Positions 8,802 through 21,023 of a stretch of DNA of 64,000 nucleotides are shown here, one piece after another. The stretch comes from Conexibacter sp. SYSU D00693 (GTDB lineage Bacteria; Actinomycetota; Thermoleophilia; Solirubrobacterales; Solirubrobacteraceae), in assembly GCF_017084525.1 (NCBI RefSeq), contig NZ_CP070950.1, forward strand, positions 1,302,001-1,366,000, read 5' to 3'. The position numbers and the translations under genes are program-made. Positions within the stretch are counted from its first letter, which is position 1. Each line of letters begins with the position of its first letter. The notes beneath the pieces were generated by a model that saw only the letters and a list, made by a program, of their open reading frames with translations, was not told where the DNA came from and ran no database searches.

Positions 8802-10109
8802 TCAGGCCGCGACCGTGGCCGCCGTGCGCCGGCGCAGCAGCGCCGCCGCGGCGTGCTCGCCGCTGAGCAGCGCGCCCTCGATGCCCGAGTGGGTGAGGAA
8901 GTCCCCCGCGAGCTGGATGCGCGACGGCATGCGGTCACGGGCCTCGAGCATGCGCCGGTAGTGCCCTGGGGTCGGCGCGATGAGGGCGACGTCCATCGGG
9001 AAGGCGCGGACGAGGTCGGGCTCGACGTCGCCGAAGGCCTGCGCGAGGGCCTCACGCGCGCGGCGCACCGCCCGGTCCTCGTCGAGCCCCCCGGTCTGGG
9101 CCGCGTCGAGGTAGACGCTCACCGACTGGCCGCCCGGCGGGCAGGAGCCGGGTGCGCGCCGGCTGTTCAGCAGCACGCCGTAGTCGTGGTGCATGCCGCG
9201 GCCGGCGCGGACCACGAGGTCGTAGGGCACACGCGGCCAGGGGTCGCGGCGGAAGCCGAGCAGGACGTGGTGGGCGACGACGGGGACCACGGCGTCGAGC
9301 GCCGCGGGAACCCGCTCGTCGACCGCGCCGTCGAGCAGCCGTGCCGCGGTGCGGACGTCGGTGGCGACGACCGCGGCATCCGCGCCGATCGCGCCCGAGG
9401 GCGTCTGGACCGTCACGCTGCCGATGTCGTGCTCGAGCGCGAGCGCCGGCTCCTCCAGGCGCACGTCGACGCCGTCGAGCAGCCACCGCGCCACGCCGTC
9501 CATGCCGCCCGGGGTGACGGTCAGCTGCGTGCGCGTCACCTGGTGCATGAGCGCGATCGTGAAGGCGGCGGAGATCGCTTCGGGGTCGGCGCCGGTCAGC
9601 GGGTCCATCAGCGGCCGCACGACGTACTCGAAGCCCTGGTCGCCGAAGGCGGCGCGCGCCCATGCCGCGAGGGTGCGGCCGTCGTCGGCCGCGGCGAGGT
9701 CGTCGATGGCGAAGGGCGCCGGCCCGCGGCGGGCCGCGAGCGCGCCGATGCCCCGGGCCAGCCGCAGCCGGTCGGCGACGCTGAGCTGCGGCATCCCCAG
9801 CAGCGTCCACGGGCGGTCGAGCCGGACCGGGTGCCGGCGCCCGCGGTCGTCGAGGACGGCGGTGCGGGCCTCCCAGCGGTGCAGCTCGCCGTCGCGTCCC
9901 AGCTCGCGCAGCACGCTGTGCGTCCGCGCGTAGGAGCCCATGAGGAAGATCGCGCCGGTGTCGATCCGGAAGCCGTCGCGCTCGATCGTCCGGGTGCGCC
10001 CGCCCACGCCGTCGGAGGCCTCGAGGACGACGACGTCCGCCCCCGCGGCGCGCAGCGCGCGGGCGGCCGCGGCGCCGGCGACGCCCGCCCCGATGACCAC
10101 GACCCGCAT
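8802..10109 (-). CDS. FAD-dependent amine oxidase/phytoene-desaturase-like oxidoreductase
   Basis: 435 residues. The N-terminal VVVIGAGVAGAAAARALRAAG dinucleotide motif is followed by GGRTRTIERDGFRIDTGAIF, and the C-terminal FAD contact is QLAGDFLTHSGIEGALLSGE. This is the flavin amine oxidase/protoporphyrinogen oxidase/phytoene desaturase fold. No partner fixes the substrate. ATG 10109 aligns with the family start; an in-frame ATG at 10127 would add six residues. The strong dyad TCGGACAGCATGTCCGA lies just upstream at 10133-10149, so expression should belong to the GGAC-N5-GTCC regulon. Confidence 0.85.
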   Translation of the reverse strand: MRVVVIGAGVAGAAAARALRAAGADVVVLEASDGVGGRTRTIERDGFRIDTGAIFLMGSYARTHSVLRELGRDGELHRWEARTAVLDDRGRRHPVRLDRPWTLLGMPQLSVADRLRLARGIGALAARRGPAPFAIDDLAAADDGRTLAAWARAAFGDQGFEYVVRPLMDPLTGADPEAISAAFTIALMHQVTRTQLTVTPGGMDGVARWLLDGVDVRLEEPALALEHDIGSVTVQTPSGAIGADAAVVATDVRTAARLLDGAVDERVPAALDAVVPVVAHHVLLGFRRDPWPRVPYDLVVRAGRGMHHDYGVLLNSRRAPGSCPPGGQSVSVYLDAAQTGGLDEDRAVRRAREALAQAFGDVEPDLVRAFPMDVALIAPTPGHYRRMLEARDRMPSRIQLAGDFLTHSGIEGALLSGEHAAAALLRRRTAATVAA

Positions 10110-10134
10110 CGCTCCAGGGTGCTCCATCGTGGTC

Positions 10135-10147
10135 GGACAGCATGTCC
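10135..10147. promoter_or_regulatory. GGAC-N5-GTCC operator unit
   Basis: GGACAGCATGTCC, with flanks TC and GA giving perfect 7-base arms. It lies 25 bases upstream of the ATG at 10109. The remainder of the gap (10148-10259) shows no coding sign. Confidence 0.7.
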
Positions 10148-10259
10148 GAACCGTGCCCGCAGTGCAAGACAGCAGTGCACACAGGCTGTCCGACTGTGCT
10201 GTACGATGCGCGGCGCCGCGGCATCGACCCACCGCGGCACTGGGCAGGACGCCCACGCT

Positions 10260-10309
10260 CAGGCACCTGCCGGGGCCTCGCTCTCCACGCGGAGGCCCCG
10301 GCGTGCCTG
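10260..10309 (-). terminator. Strong GC hairpin downstream of the SDR gene
   Basis: CCGGGGCCTC (10270-10279) pairs with GAGGCCCCGG (10292-10301), extended by CAGGCAC (10260-10266) with GTGCCTG (10303-10309). It begins seven bases after the stop of the minus-strand SDR gene. There is no T-run, as is common for high-GC terminators. Confidence 0.7.
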
Positions 10310-10315
10310 ACGGCG

Positions 10316-11056
10316 CTAGGAGGCGCTGACGCCCATGCCGCCGGACACGCCCAGGTGCTCGCCGGTGACGTAGGCCGCCTCCTCGGCGGCCAGGAAGGCC
10401 ACCGCGGCGGCGACCTCCTCCAGCGTTCCCAGCCGTCCGAGCAGCGTGCCCGCCTTCATCGCCTCGACCATCTGGTCGCCCTTGGGCAGCGCCCGCGTCT
10501 TGTCGAGCAGCGGCGTGTCCACCGGCCCGACGGCGACGGTGTTCACGGTGATGCCGAAGCGCGCGTTCTCGCGCGCCAGGGACTTCGTGAAGCCGTGCAG
10601 GGCCGCCTTCGAGGACGCGTAGACCGCGTAGCCCTTGGACCCCAGCCGCCCCGCCTCCGAGCCGATGTTGACGATCCGCCCGTAGCGGGCCTCCTGCATG
10701 GCCGGCAGCGCCGCCTGCGTGCAGGCGAGCACGCCGAAGAAGTTCGTCTGCATGAGGTCCTGCCACTGCTGCGGCGACGTGTCGGTGAAGAAGCCGAACT
10801 CGTCGTAGCCGGCGTTGTTGACGAGCACGTCCAGCGGGCCTGCGTCGCGCACGACGGCCTGCGCCGCCTCGAGGTCGGCGACGTCGACCTGCACCGCGGT
10901 GGCGCCGATCTCCTGCGCGAGCTCCTCGGCGGGAGCGAGCGTGCGGCTGGCGATGACGACCTCCGCGCCCTCCTGCGCGAGGCGACGGCAGACGCCCGCG
11001 CCGATGCCACGCCCGCCGCCGGTCACGAGCGCCCGCCGACCGTCGAAGCGCCGCAT
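10316..11056 (-). CDS. Short-chain dehydrogenase/reductase
   Basis: 246 residues, classical SDR. TGGGRGIG (12-19) binds NAD(P), NNAG is at 80-83, and the catalytic triad is Ser133, Tyr146, Lys150 (YASSK). A C-terminal YVTGEHLGVSGGMGVSAS follows the FabG-like pattern. It would oxidise a 3-hydroxyacyl-CoA or a hydroxysteroid-type alcohol. The ATG at 11056 lies two bases after the crotonase stop, so both are one operon, closed by the hairpin at 10260-10309. Confidence 0.92.
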   Translation of the reverse strand: MRRFDGRRALVTGGGRGIGAGVCRRLAQEGAEVVIASRTLAPAEELAQEIGATAVQVDVADLEAAQAVVRDAGPLDVLVNNAGYDEFGFFTDTSPQQWQDLMQTNFFGVLACTQAALPAMQEARYGRIVNIGSEAGRLGSKGYAVYASSKAALHGFTKSLARENARFGITVNTVAVGPVDTPLLDKTRALPKGDQMVEAMKAGTLLGRLGTLEEVAAAVAFLAAEEAAYVTGEHLGVSGGMGVSAS

Positions 11057-11058
11057 CC

Positions 11059-11868
11059 TCAGCGCCCCCGGAACTGGGGCCGGCGCCGCTGCGCGAAGCT
11101 CGTGACGCCTTCGCGGGCGTCCGCCGTCGCACCGGTGCGCAGCATCGTCCGGTGCTCGTCGGCCAGCTGCTCGGCCCAGGTGGCCTGTGCCCGCAGCAGC
11201 CGGCGCATCTCCCCGTAGGCCGCGGTCGGGCCTGCGGCGTAGTGCTCGGCCCGCGCGCGGGCCCGCTCGGCGAGGTCGTCCGCCGGGACGACGGCCGTGG
11301 CCAGGCCCCAGTCCACCGCCTCCTGCGCGCTGAGCACCCGCCCGCCCATGACGAGCTCCTGCGCACGGCGCAGGCCGACGAGGCGTGGCAGCGCCCACGA
11401 CGAACCGCCGTCCCCGCTCAGCCCCAGCAGCGAGAAGCCGCAGGCGAGCTTCGCGTCGGGCGCCAGCAGGACCTCGTCGGCGCACCAGAGCAGCCCGAGG
11501 CCGCCGCCGGCGACCGGTCCCTGGGCAGCGCAGACCACCGGCAGCGCCAGCGCGCCGAGCCGCGCCAGCGCCTGGTGGAACGGGCCGACCATCGCGTCGA
11601 GCTCCTCGGCCAGGCGCTCGGTCTGGCGCGCGAAGTGCGCGAGGTCGCCACCCACGGTGAAGCGCGGGCCCTCGGCGCTGATGAGGACCGCCCGAGCCTC
11701 GCCGGGCTGCTCGAGCCGCGCCACGGCGTCGACGAACTGCGCCACCCAGGCCGGGTCGATCGCGTTGCCCGTCGCCGGCGCGCAGAGCCGCAGCTCGGCC
11801 ACCGCCCCTCCGAGGTCGAGCGCCACGCGGGCGACGTCCGCCACTGCTCCCACATCACGTCCGGACAC
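11059..11868 (-). CDS. Crotonase-superfamily protein (enoyl-CoA hydratase/isomerase family)
   Basis: 269 residues from the furthest start. Oxyanion loops are visible (PRFTVGGDLAHF; QGPVAGGGLGLL), but both hydratase glutamates are replaced by hand alignment: Gly in GGGLGL and Phe in GFSLLG. The reaction may be isomerisation or hydrolysis. GTG 11868 lies inside the dyad at 11863-11875; GTGs at 11853 and 11844 are alternative starts without a convincing ribosome site, so the true N-terminus is uncertain. First gene of a two-gene operon with the SDR. Confidence 0.85.
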   Translation of the reverse strand: MSGRDVGAVADVARVALDLGGAVAELRLCAPATGNAIDPAWVAQFVDAVARLEQPGEARAVLISAEGPRFTVGGDLAHFARQTERLAEELDAMVGPFHQALARLGALALPVVCAAQGPVAGGGLGLLWCADEVLLAPDAKLACGFSLLGLSGDGGSSWALPRLVGLRRAQELVMGGRVLSAQEAVDWGLATAVVPADDLAERARARAEHYAAGPTAAYGEMRRLLRAQATWAEQLADEHRTMLRTGATADAREGVTSFAQRRRPQFRGR

Positions 11869-11875
11869 AGCGTCC
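11850..11875. promoter_or_regulatory. GGAC-N5-GTCC operator, tandem pair
   Basis: Full unit GGACACAGCGTCC at 11863-11875, directly abutted by a degenerate unit CCACATCACGTCC at 11850-11862. It covers the start region of the crotonase and lies 22 bases before the divergent SDR ATG, so it should affect both. Confidence 0.65.
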
Positions 11876-11897
11876 AGACTATGGCATCATCGCCGCC

Positions 11898-12773
11898 ATG
11901 GCAGCCCACTCGCTCCACGGACGCGTCGCCGTCGTCACGGGCGCCGCGCGCGGCATCGGCCACGCCACCGCGCGCGCGCTGCGCAGCGCCGGCGCACGCG
12001 TCGCGATCGGCGACCTCGACGAGGAGGCGGTCTCGAGCGCCGCTGCCGCGCTGGGCGACGACGTCCTCGGCGCCGCGCTGGACGTCACGAGCCCGGAGTC
12101 GTTCACCCGCTTCCTGGACCTGGTGGAGCGGGAGCTCGGCCCGGTCGACGTCCTGGTCAACAACGCCGGGATCATGCCGTTGGGCCCGTTCGTCGACGAG
12201 ACCGACGCGGCGGCCCGCAAGGTCATGGAGGTCAACGTCCTCGGCACCATGACCGGCATGCGCCTGGCGCTGCGCTCGATGGTCCCGCGCGGGCGCGGCC
12301 ACGTCGTCAACGTCGCCTCCGCGGCCGGCCGCGCCCCGGCGCCGGGCGCCGTCTCCTACTGCGCCTCGAAGGCCGCCGTGGTCATGGCGACCGAGACCGC
12401 CCGCGTCGAGCTGCGCGGCAGCGGCGTGCACTTCACCTGCGTCATGCCGTCGTTCACCCAGACCGAGCTCATCTCGGGCACCCAGGGCACGCGCTTCATC
12501 AAGACCGTCCAGCCCGAGGACGTCGCCGCCGCCATCGTCGAGGCCGTCGTCGAGCGCCGTCAGGACGTCTTCGTCCCCAAGGCCGTCGGCAGCGCGGTGC
12601 GCGCCAACACCCTGCTGGGGCGGCGCTTCCGCGACGGCGTGGCCCGCGCGCTGGGCGCCGACCGCACCTTCCTGGAGATCGACCACGGCCAGCGCGCCGG
12701 CTACGACCAGCGCATCGGCGCCGCGCCGTCCGCGCCCGAGCTGCCGGCGCCCGAGCCCGCCGCGCAGGACTAG
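11898..12773 (+). CDS. Short-chain dehydrogenase/reductase
   Basis: 291 residues. TGAARGIG near 14-21, NNAG at 88-91, catalytic Ser141, Tyr154 and Lys158 (YCASK). The C-terminal ~90 residues extend past the core with a Pro/Ala-rich tail; extended SDRs of this kind are common in mycobacterial lipid clusters. Transcribed divergently from the crotonase across the tandem operator. The TAG stop overlaps the TAG of the convergent aldehyde dehydrogenase within one CTAG. Substrate unknown. Confidence 0.9.
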   Translation: MAAHSLHGRVAVVTGAARGIGHATARALRSAGARVAIGDLDEEAVSSAAAALGDDVLGAALDVTSPESFTRFLDLVERELGPVDVLVNNAGIMPLGPFVDETDAAARKVMEVNVLGTMTGMRLALRSMVPRGRGHVVNVASAAGRAPAPGAVSYCASKAAVVMATETARVELRGSGVHFTCVMPSFTQTELISGTQGTRFIKTVQPEDVAAAIVEAVVERRQDVFVPKAVGSAVRANTLLGRRFRDGVARALGADRTFLEIDHGQRAGYDQRIGAAPSAPELPAPEPAAQD

Positions 12774-14260
12774 CGGCCGTAGATCCGGCGCACGACCGCG
12801 GCCATGAGCCGCGAGCGGCGCGCCGAGAACGGGAAGTGGTGCAGCTCGCGGCTGGGTGCCCGGCCCGTGAGCGTGATCGTCTGGGTCTTGCAGTACTTGC
12901 GGATCCCGGCGGCGCCGTGGCGGGTGCCGATGCCCGAGGACTTCCAGCCGCCCATGGGCACGTCGAAGACCGTGTAGTTGACCTGGGCGTCGTTCACGCA
13001 GACCGCGCCGCACTCCAGCCGCCGGGCGATCGCCTCGCCCTTCGCGAGGTCCCGGGTGAAGACGCTGGCCTGCAGGCCGTAGGCCGAGTCGTTGGCGAGG
13101 CGGACCGCCTCGTCGACGTCCTCGACGCGCATGACCGGCAGCGTCGGGCCGAAGGTCTCCTCGCGCATGCAGCGCATCGTGTGGTCCACGCCGGTGAGGA
13201 CGGTGGGCTCGAAGAAGCGGCCGGGACGGTCGGCCTGCCGGCCGCCGACCTCGACGGTGGCGCCCTTGTCGCGCGCGTCCTGCACGTGCTCGGCGATGAG
13301 CTCGACCTGCGGCGGGTGCGTGACGGCGCCGACCTCGACCTCCCCCGCCCCGGCGGGCGGCCCCTGGCGCAGGCCGCGCACGACGTCGGTGACCTTGGCG
13401 ACGAACTCGTCGTACACCGGGGCCTCGACGTAGACGCGCTCGATGGAGATGCAGACCTGCCCGCCGTTGTTCATGCCCGCGAACGCGGCGGTGTTCGCGG
13501 CGCGGTCCACGTCGGCGTCGGCGCACACGATCATCGGGTCCTTGCCGCCGAGCTCGAGCGAGACGGGGGTCATCGTGTCGGCCGCGCGGCGCATCACCGC
13601 CTGGCCCGTGCGCGTCGAGCCGGTGAACATGACGTAGTCGACCTCGTCGACCACCGCCTCGCCGGTCTCCCGCGCGCCGGTCGCCACGGCGAAGACGTCC
13701 CGGGGCATCCCGCAGTCCTCGAGCATCTCGGCGACGAGCAGCGCGGTCAGCGGCGTCACCTCCGAGGGCTTGAGCAGGACCGCGTTGCCGGCCATGAGCG
13801 CCGGGACGCAGTCGCCGAACGCGTTGACCAGGGGGTAGTTCCACGGCCCGATGACGCCGACGACCCCCACCGGGGCGTGGCGGACGACGACCTGGCGCCC
13901 GAACACCAGCGGCGCGGTGCTGCGCACGCGCTCGTCGGCGAGGTAGCCCTCGGCCCGCTTGGCCCAGAAGGCGAAGCTCTGGGCCTGGACGACGAGCTCG
14001 AGCTGCGCGTCGTCGAAGGTCTTGCCGGTCTCGGCGCTGATCGTCTCGCGCACCCGGTCGGCGTGGTCGAACAGCCAGCGCTGGGCGCGCTTGAAGACGG
14101 CCCCGCGGGCCGCGAACCCCATGGCGGCCCAGCCCGGCTGGGCCACGCGGGCCCGGGCGGCGAGGCGGGCGACCGCATCGGCGTCCAGGACGGGGACCTC
14201 CCGCAGGACGCGGCCGGTGGCCGGCTCCTCGACGGGCAGCGTGGCGGCAGCGTCCAGCAT
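12770..14260 (-). CDS. NAD(P)-dependent aldehyde dehydrogenase
   Basis: 496 residues. Cofactor motif GPWNYPLVN (138-146) and FTGSTRTGQ (212-220), general base Glu236 in LELGGK, nucleophile Cys270 in NNGGQVC, and EETFGPTLPV near the C-terminal third. It would oxidise an aldehyde released by P450 or other oxygenase steps to a carboxylate suitable for CoA activation. ATG 14260 is preferred because the upstream GTG 14284 lies in the dyad at 14279-14291. Stop codon overlaps that of the convergent SDR. Confidence 0.93.
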   Translation of the reverse strand: MLDAAATLPVEEPATGRVLREVPVLDADAVARLAARARVAQPGWAAMGFAARGAVFKRAQRWLFDHADRVRETISAETGKTFDDAQLELVVQAQSFAFWAKRAEGYLADERVRSTAPLVFGRQVVVRHAPVGVVGVIGPWNYPLVNAFGDCVPALMAGNAVLLKPSEVTPLTALLVAEMLEDCGMPRDVFAVATGARETGEAVVDEVDYVMFTGSTRTGQAVMRRAADTMTPVSLELGGKDPMIVCADADVDRAANTAAFAGMNNGGQVCISIERVYVEAPVYDEFVAKVTDVVRGLRQGPPAGAGEVEVGAVTHPPQVELIAEHVQDARDKGATVEVGGRQADRPGRFFEPTVLTGVDHTMRCMREETFGPTLPVMRVEDVDEAVRLANDSAYGLQASVFTRDLAKGEAIARRLECGAVCVNDAQVNYTVFDVPMGGWKSSGIGTRHGAAGIRKYCKTQTITLTGRAPSRELHHFPFSARRSRLMAAVVRRIYGR

Positions 14261-14278
14261 GGGCCGACCATAGCGTAT

Positions 14279-14291
14279 GGACACGATGTCC
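14279..14291. promoter_or_regulatory. GGAC-N5-GTCC operator unit
   Basis: GGACACGATGTCC, 19 bases upstream of the preferred aldehyde dehydrogenase ATG. Confidence 0.7.
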
Positions 14292-14311
14292 GACGACGGC
14301 TCCGGACGCTG

Positions 14312-14328
14312 GCGTAGGATGTCCGGAC

Positions 14329-14337
<9 letters not shown>
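14312..14337. promoter_or_regulatory. GGAC-N5-GTCC operator, tandem pair, overlapping a TetR start codon
   Basis: Full unit GGACATGCCGTCC at 14325-14337 contains the ATG at 14329. A degenerate unit ending GTCC (14312-14324) abuts it, forming the palindrome ATGTCCGGACAT at 14319-14330. Autorepression of the TetR gene by occlusion of its start is a reasonable inference. Confidence 0.65.
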
Positions 14338-17983
<3,646 letters not shown>

Positions 17984-18026
17984 GCCTCGATCCTAGGCGA
18001 CCGCGCGGCCGGCAGACCCGCGCCTC

Positions 18027-18062
18027 GGACATGCCGTCCGAGCAACCTCGGACACGGTGTAC
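18027..18062. promoter_or_regulatory. Two GGAC-N5-GTCC operator units
   Basis: GGACATGCCGTCC (18027-18039) and GGACACGGTGTAC (18050-18062), 23 bases start to start, just upstream of the dehydrogenase ATG at 18073 and of the divergent TetR gene. Confidence 0.7.
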
Positions 18063-18072
18063 GATCTGCGGC

Positions 18073-19236
18073 ATGGCCGCGACCGAGACCCCCGCCCCCC
18101 ACACGATCTTCACGGAGGACCACGACGCGCTGCGCGAGTCGATCCGCGCCTTCGTCGAGCGCGAGGTGGCCCCGCACGTCGAGGCGTGGGAGGAGCAGAC
18201 CTTCCCCGACAGCATCGTGCGGCGGATGGGCGAGCTCGGGCTGCTCGGGCTCGCCATGCCCGAGGAGCTCGGCGGCCAGGGCGGCGACTACTTCACGAAC
18301 ATCGTGCTCGCCGAGGAGATCGCCCGCTCGGGCAGCGGCGGCTTCCTCATGGGCCTGTCGGTCCACACCGACATGGTCATGCCGACGGTGCACAAGTTCG
18401 GCACGCCCGAGCAGCACCGCCGCTGGCTGGTCCCCGGCATCGCCGGCGAGGCGATCTACGCCCTGGGCATCACCGAGCCCGACGCGGGCTCCGACGTCGC
18501 GGCGATCGGGACCCGCGCGGTGCGCGACGGCGACGAGTGGGTCATCAACGGCTCGAAGACCTACATCACCAACGGCCACCGGGCGCAGATGATCGTGCTC
18601 GTCGCCAAGACCGACCCCGACGCGGGCTACGACGGCTTCACGCTGTTCATGGTCCCGATGGACGCTCCCGGCGTGGTGCGCGAGCAGAAGCTCGAGAAGA
18701 TGGGCATGCACGCCTCGGACACCGCGCTGCTGGCCTTCCAGGACGTGCGCGTGGGCGACGACGCCGTGCTCGGCCAGGTCGGCGGCGGCTTCCGGCACAT
18801 CATGTGGGAGCTGCAGGCCGAGCGCGCGATCGCCGCGGCGGGCTGCCTGGCCTACGCCCAGCTGGCGTTCGACACGACGCTGGCCTACGCGCTGGAGCGC
18901 AGGACCTTCGGGCGCCCGCTGGGCAGCCACCAGGCCATCCGCCACAAGTTCGCCCAGATGGCCACGGAGCTCGAGGCCTCGCGCCAGCTCATCTACGCGA
19001 CGGCCCGCGACTACGCGGCCGGGGCCTACAACGTCCGCGAGATCTCGATGGCCAAGCTCAAGGCCACCCAGGTCGCGTGGGACGTCGCCGACCAGTGCGT
19101 GCAGATCCACGGCGGCGCCGGCTACATGCGCGAGTACCCCGTCGAGCGGATCATGCGCGACCTGCGCCTGTACCGGATCGGCGCGGGCGCCGACGAGATC
19201 ATGCTCGACGTCATCGGCAAGAGCCTCGGCCTGTAG
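18073..19236 (+). CDS. Acyl-CoA dehydrogenase
   Basis: 387 residues. GITEPDAGSDVAAIGTRA and GSKTYITNGH carry the FAD contacts, EKMGMHASDT follows, ALERRTFGRPLGSHQ and QIHGGAGYMREYPVER are typical, and Glu375 in GADEIMLD is the likely catalytic base. ATG 18073 is chosen over an upstream in-frame ATG at 18031, because the first 14 codons of that longer frame would run through the operators. Regulated by the dyads at 18027-18062. Probably oxidises a branched or side-chain acyl-CoA, by context. Confidence 0.93.
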   Translation: MAATETPAPHTIFTEDHDALRESIRAFVEREVAPHVEAWEEQTFPDSIVRRMGELGLLGLAMPEELGGQGGDYFTNIVLAEEIARSGSGGFLMGLSVHTDMVMPTVHKFGTPEQHRRWLVPGIAGEAIYALGITEPDAGSDVAAIGTRAVRDGDEWVINGSKTYITNGHRAQMIVLVAKTDPDAGYDGFTLFMVPMDAPGVVREQKLEKMGMHASDTALLAFQDVRVGDDAVLGQVGGGFRHIMWELQAERAIAAAGCLAYAQLAFDTTLAYALERRTFGRPLGSHQAIRHKFAQMATELEASRQLIYATARDYAAGAYNVREISMAKLKATQVAWDVADQCVQIHGGAGYMREYPVERIMRDLRLYRIGAGADEIMLDVIGKSLGL

Positions 19237-19259
19237 CCACGCGTTCGTACCCGAGATCT

Positions 19260-19272
19260 GGACGTTGTGTCC
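19260..19272. promoter_or_regulatory. GGAC-N5-GTCC operator unit
   Basis: GGACGTTGTGTCC with flanks CT/AG, 58 bases upstream of the P450 ATG. Confidence 0.65.
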
Positions 19273-19330
19273 AGACGCTCGTTCGCCTATCGTCGTGGGT
19301 GCTTCCCCCGTCCCAGCAGGAGTGCCGCGC

Positions 19331-20572
19331 ATGACCTCGATCGAAGCCCCCGAGCAGCTCGACCTGGAGCAGGTCGACCTCATGGACCCCAAGTGGTTCG
19401 AGGACGGGCCGCCGCACGACCTCTTCCGCCGCATGCGCGCGGAGGCGCCCGTGCGGTGGAACCCGCTGCCCGACGGGACGGGCTTCTGGTCGCTCACCCG
19501 CCACGCCGAGATCTCGCAGGTCAGCCGCGACACCGCGACGTTCTCGTCCTGGAAGGCGGGCGTCTTCCTCAACCCCGACCAGGTCGTCCCGCTCGACCTG
19601 ACGCGCAACCTCCTGCTCTACAAGGACCCGCCGGAGCACACGAAGTACCGGCTGATCCTCCAGAAGGCGTTCACGCCGCACACGGTCGCCAAGCTCGAGG
19701 ACGCCGTGCGCGCCCGCGTCACGAAGATCCTCGACGCCGTGGTGGAGGAGGGCGCCTGCGACTTCGCGCGCGACGTCGCCGTGCCGGTCCCGCTCGGCGT
19801 GCTCGCCGAGCTCATGGGCCTGCCCGACGAGGACATCCCGCGCCTCTACGACTGGACGGAGCGCATCGAGGAGGCCCAGCGCTCGCCGGAGCCCAACGCG
19901 GCCGCCCCCGCCTTCGTCGAGATGGCCGGCTACCTGCACGAGCAGATCCAGCGCCAGGCCCAGGAGGGCAACGAGGACACGCTGGTCATGCGCCTGCGCC
20001 GCGCCGAGGTCGACGGCGAGCAGCTCGACGACTCGGAGATCCTCGTCTTCTTCGGCCTCCTGGTCTTCGCGGGCAACGACACGACGCGCAACACGCTGGC
20101 CCACGGCATGCAGACGCTCCTCGAGCACCCCGACCAGCTCGAGCTCCTGCGCGAGGATCCCTCGCGGATCCCGGAGGCCATCGAGGAGGTGCTGCGCTTC
20201 AGCTCGGTCGTGCAGTGGTTCGCCCGCACCGCGACCACCGACACCGAGCTCGGCGGGCAGCGCATCGCCGAGGGCGACAAGGTCGTCATGTGGTACCCGT
20301 CGGCCTCGCGCGACGAGGCGGTCTACGACGACCCCGACCGCTTCGACATCGCCCGCGACAAGCAGGACCACAAGGCCTTCGGCGGCGGCGGACGCCACTT
20401 CTGCCTCGGCGCGGGCCTGGCCCGCCTCGAGCTGCGCGTCGTCCTCGAGGAGGTCCTGCGCCGGATGCCGGACCTCGAGCTCGCCGGCCAGCCCGGCCGG
20501 CTGCCGTCCAACTGGGCCAACATGGTCAACGCCCTGCCCGTGCGCTTCGCGCCGGGCACGCGCGAGGGCTAG
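19331..20572 (+). CDS. Cytochrome P450
   Basis: 413 residues, soluble bacterial type. The I-helix FAGNDTTRN carries the acid/Thr pair, the K-helix ExxR is EEVLR, and the heme-ligand loop FGGGGRHFCLGAG places the thiolate at Cys358. DPPEHTKYRLILQKAFTP is similar to the CYP125/CYP124/CYP142 sterol and isoprenoid hydroxylases, but family assignment needs alignment. AGGAG nine bases before ATG 19331. It has its own operator unit at 19260. No ferredoxin or reductase gene lies beside it. Stop shared as CTAG with the SnoaL-like gene. Confidence 0.93.
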   Translation: MTSIEAPEQLDLEQVDLMDPKWFEDGPPHDLFRRMRAEAPVRWNPLPDGTGFWSLTRHAEISQVSRDTATFSSWKAGVFLNPDQVVPLDLTRNLLLYKDPPEHTKYRLILQKAFTPHTVAKLEDAVRARVTKILDAVVEEGACDFARDVAVPVPLGVLAELMGLPDEDIPRLYDWTERIEEAQRSPEPNAAAPAFVEMAGYLHEQIQRQAQEGNEDTLVMRLRRAEVDGEQLDDSEILVFFGLLVFAGNDTTRNTLAHGMQTLLEHPDQLELLREDPSRIPEAIEEVLRFSSVVQWFARTATTDTELGGQRIAEGDKVVMWYPSASRDEAVYDDPDRFDIARDKQDHKAFGGGGRHFCLGAGLARLELRVVLEEVLRRMPDLELAGQPGRLPSNWANMVNALPVRFAPGTREG

Positions 20573-20958
20573 CCCCAGCGCGCGGTGTCGGTCAGCTGCT
20601 CGAGCGCGAGCAGCCGGCCGTCGCGGTCCAGCGTCCACAGGTGGAAGAACGCGGCGTCGACGGTCCGGCCGTCGGCGCGCGCCGTGCCGCGGTAGCGCCC
20701 GCGGACGAGCAGCCGCTCGCCGGCGCAGGCGATCGCCTCCTCGGGGTGGGCCGCGACGGCGAAGGCCCGGCCGATCGCCCACCAGTGCTCGAGCGCCGCC
20801 TCGGGGCCGTCCGCGGGGCCGGCGCCGGCGGGCATCCCGTCGGCGAAGCGCGCGGAGAACGTGGGCGCCAGGGCGGCCAGCACCGTGTCGCGGTCGCCGG
20901 CGGCGAGCGCGGCGTAGAGGCCGTGGACGAGCGCGGCCGGGTCGGTGGTCGGCGGCAT
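20569..20958 (-). CDS. SnoaL-like/NTF2-fold protein
   Basis: 129 residues with the pattern of the SnoaL/NTF2 cone fold: helical N-terminus (ALVHGLYAALAAGDRDTVLA), then alternating strands, WW near residue 58 and FHLWTLDRDGRLLALEQLTD at the C-terminus. Members include ketosteroid isomerase-like and polyketide cyclase enzymes, so a role on a cyclic ketone is possible but unproved. It is divergent from the TetR at 21024; operators at 20973-20998 sit just upstream of its ATG. Confidence 0.8.
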   Translation of the reverse strand: MPPTTDPAALVHGLYAALAAGDRDTVLAALAPTFSARFADGMPAGAGPADGPEAALEHWWAIGRAFAVAAHPEEAIACAGERLLVRGRYRGTARADGRTVDAAFFHLWTLDRDGRLLALEQLTDTARWG

Positions 20959-20972
20959 GGCCGCACCCTATC

Positions 20973-20998
20973 CGACGGTCTGTCCGGACACCACGACC
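20973..20998. promoter_or_regulatory. GGAC-N5-GTCC operator, tandem pair
   Basis: CGACGGTCTGTCC (20973-20985) directly abuts GGACACCACGACC (20986-20998); the junction forms TGTCCGGACA. It lies in the divergent gap between SnoaL-like and TetR genes. Confidence 0.6.
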
Positions 20999-21023
20999 GT
21001 ACGGCGCCGGATACGGTGGCCCG

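Noticed and set aside
10188-10210. Additional GGAC-type operator near CTGTCCGACTGTGCTGTACG
   Set aside because: The half-sites are six rather than five bases apart and in mixed orientation, so it does not fit the unit.
10148-10259. Possible small RNA or short gene in the 10.1-10.3 kb gap
   Set aside because: Only the operator at one end and the SDR terminator at the other are convincing; no ribosome site with a supported frame was seen.
11297-14317. A 1006-residue plus-strand open frame
   Set aside because: It runs through the SDR gene in another frame and antisense to crotonase and aldehyde dehydrogenase, with low-complexity composition and no motifs.
18031-18072. Longer N-terminus for the acyl-CoA dehydrogenase
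   Set aside because: The 14 extra codons consist of the two operator units and are not dehydrogenase-like; ATG 18073 fits the family.
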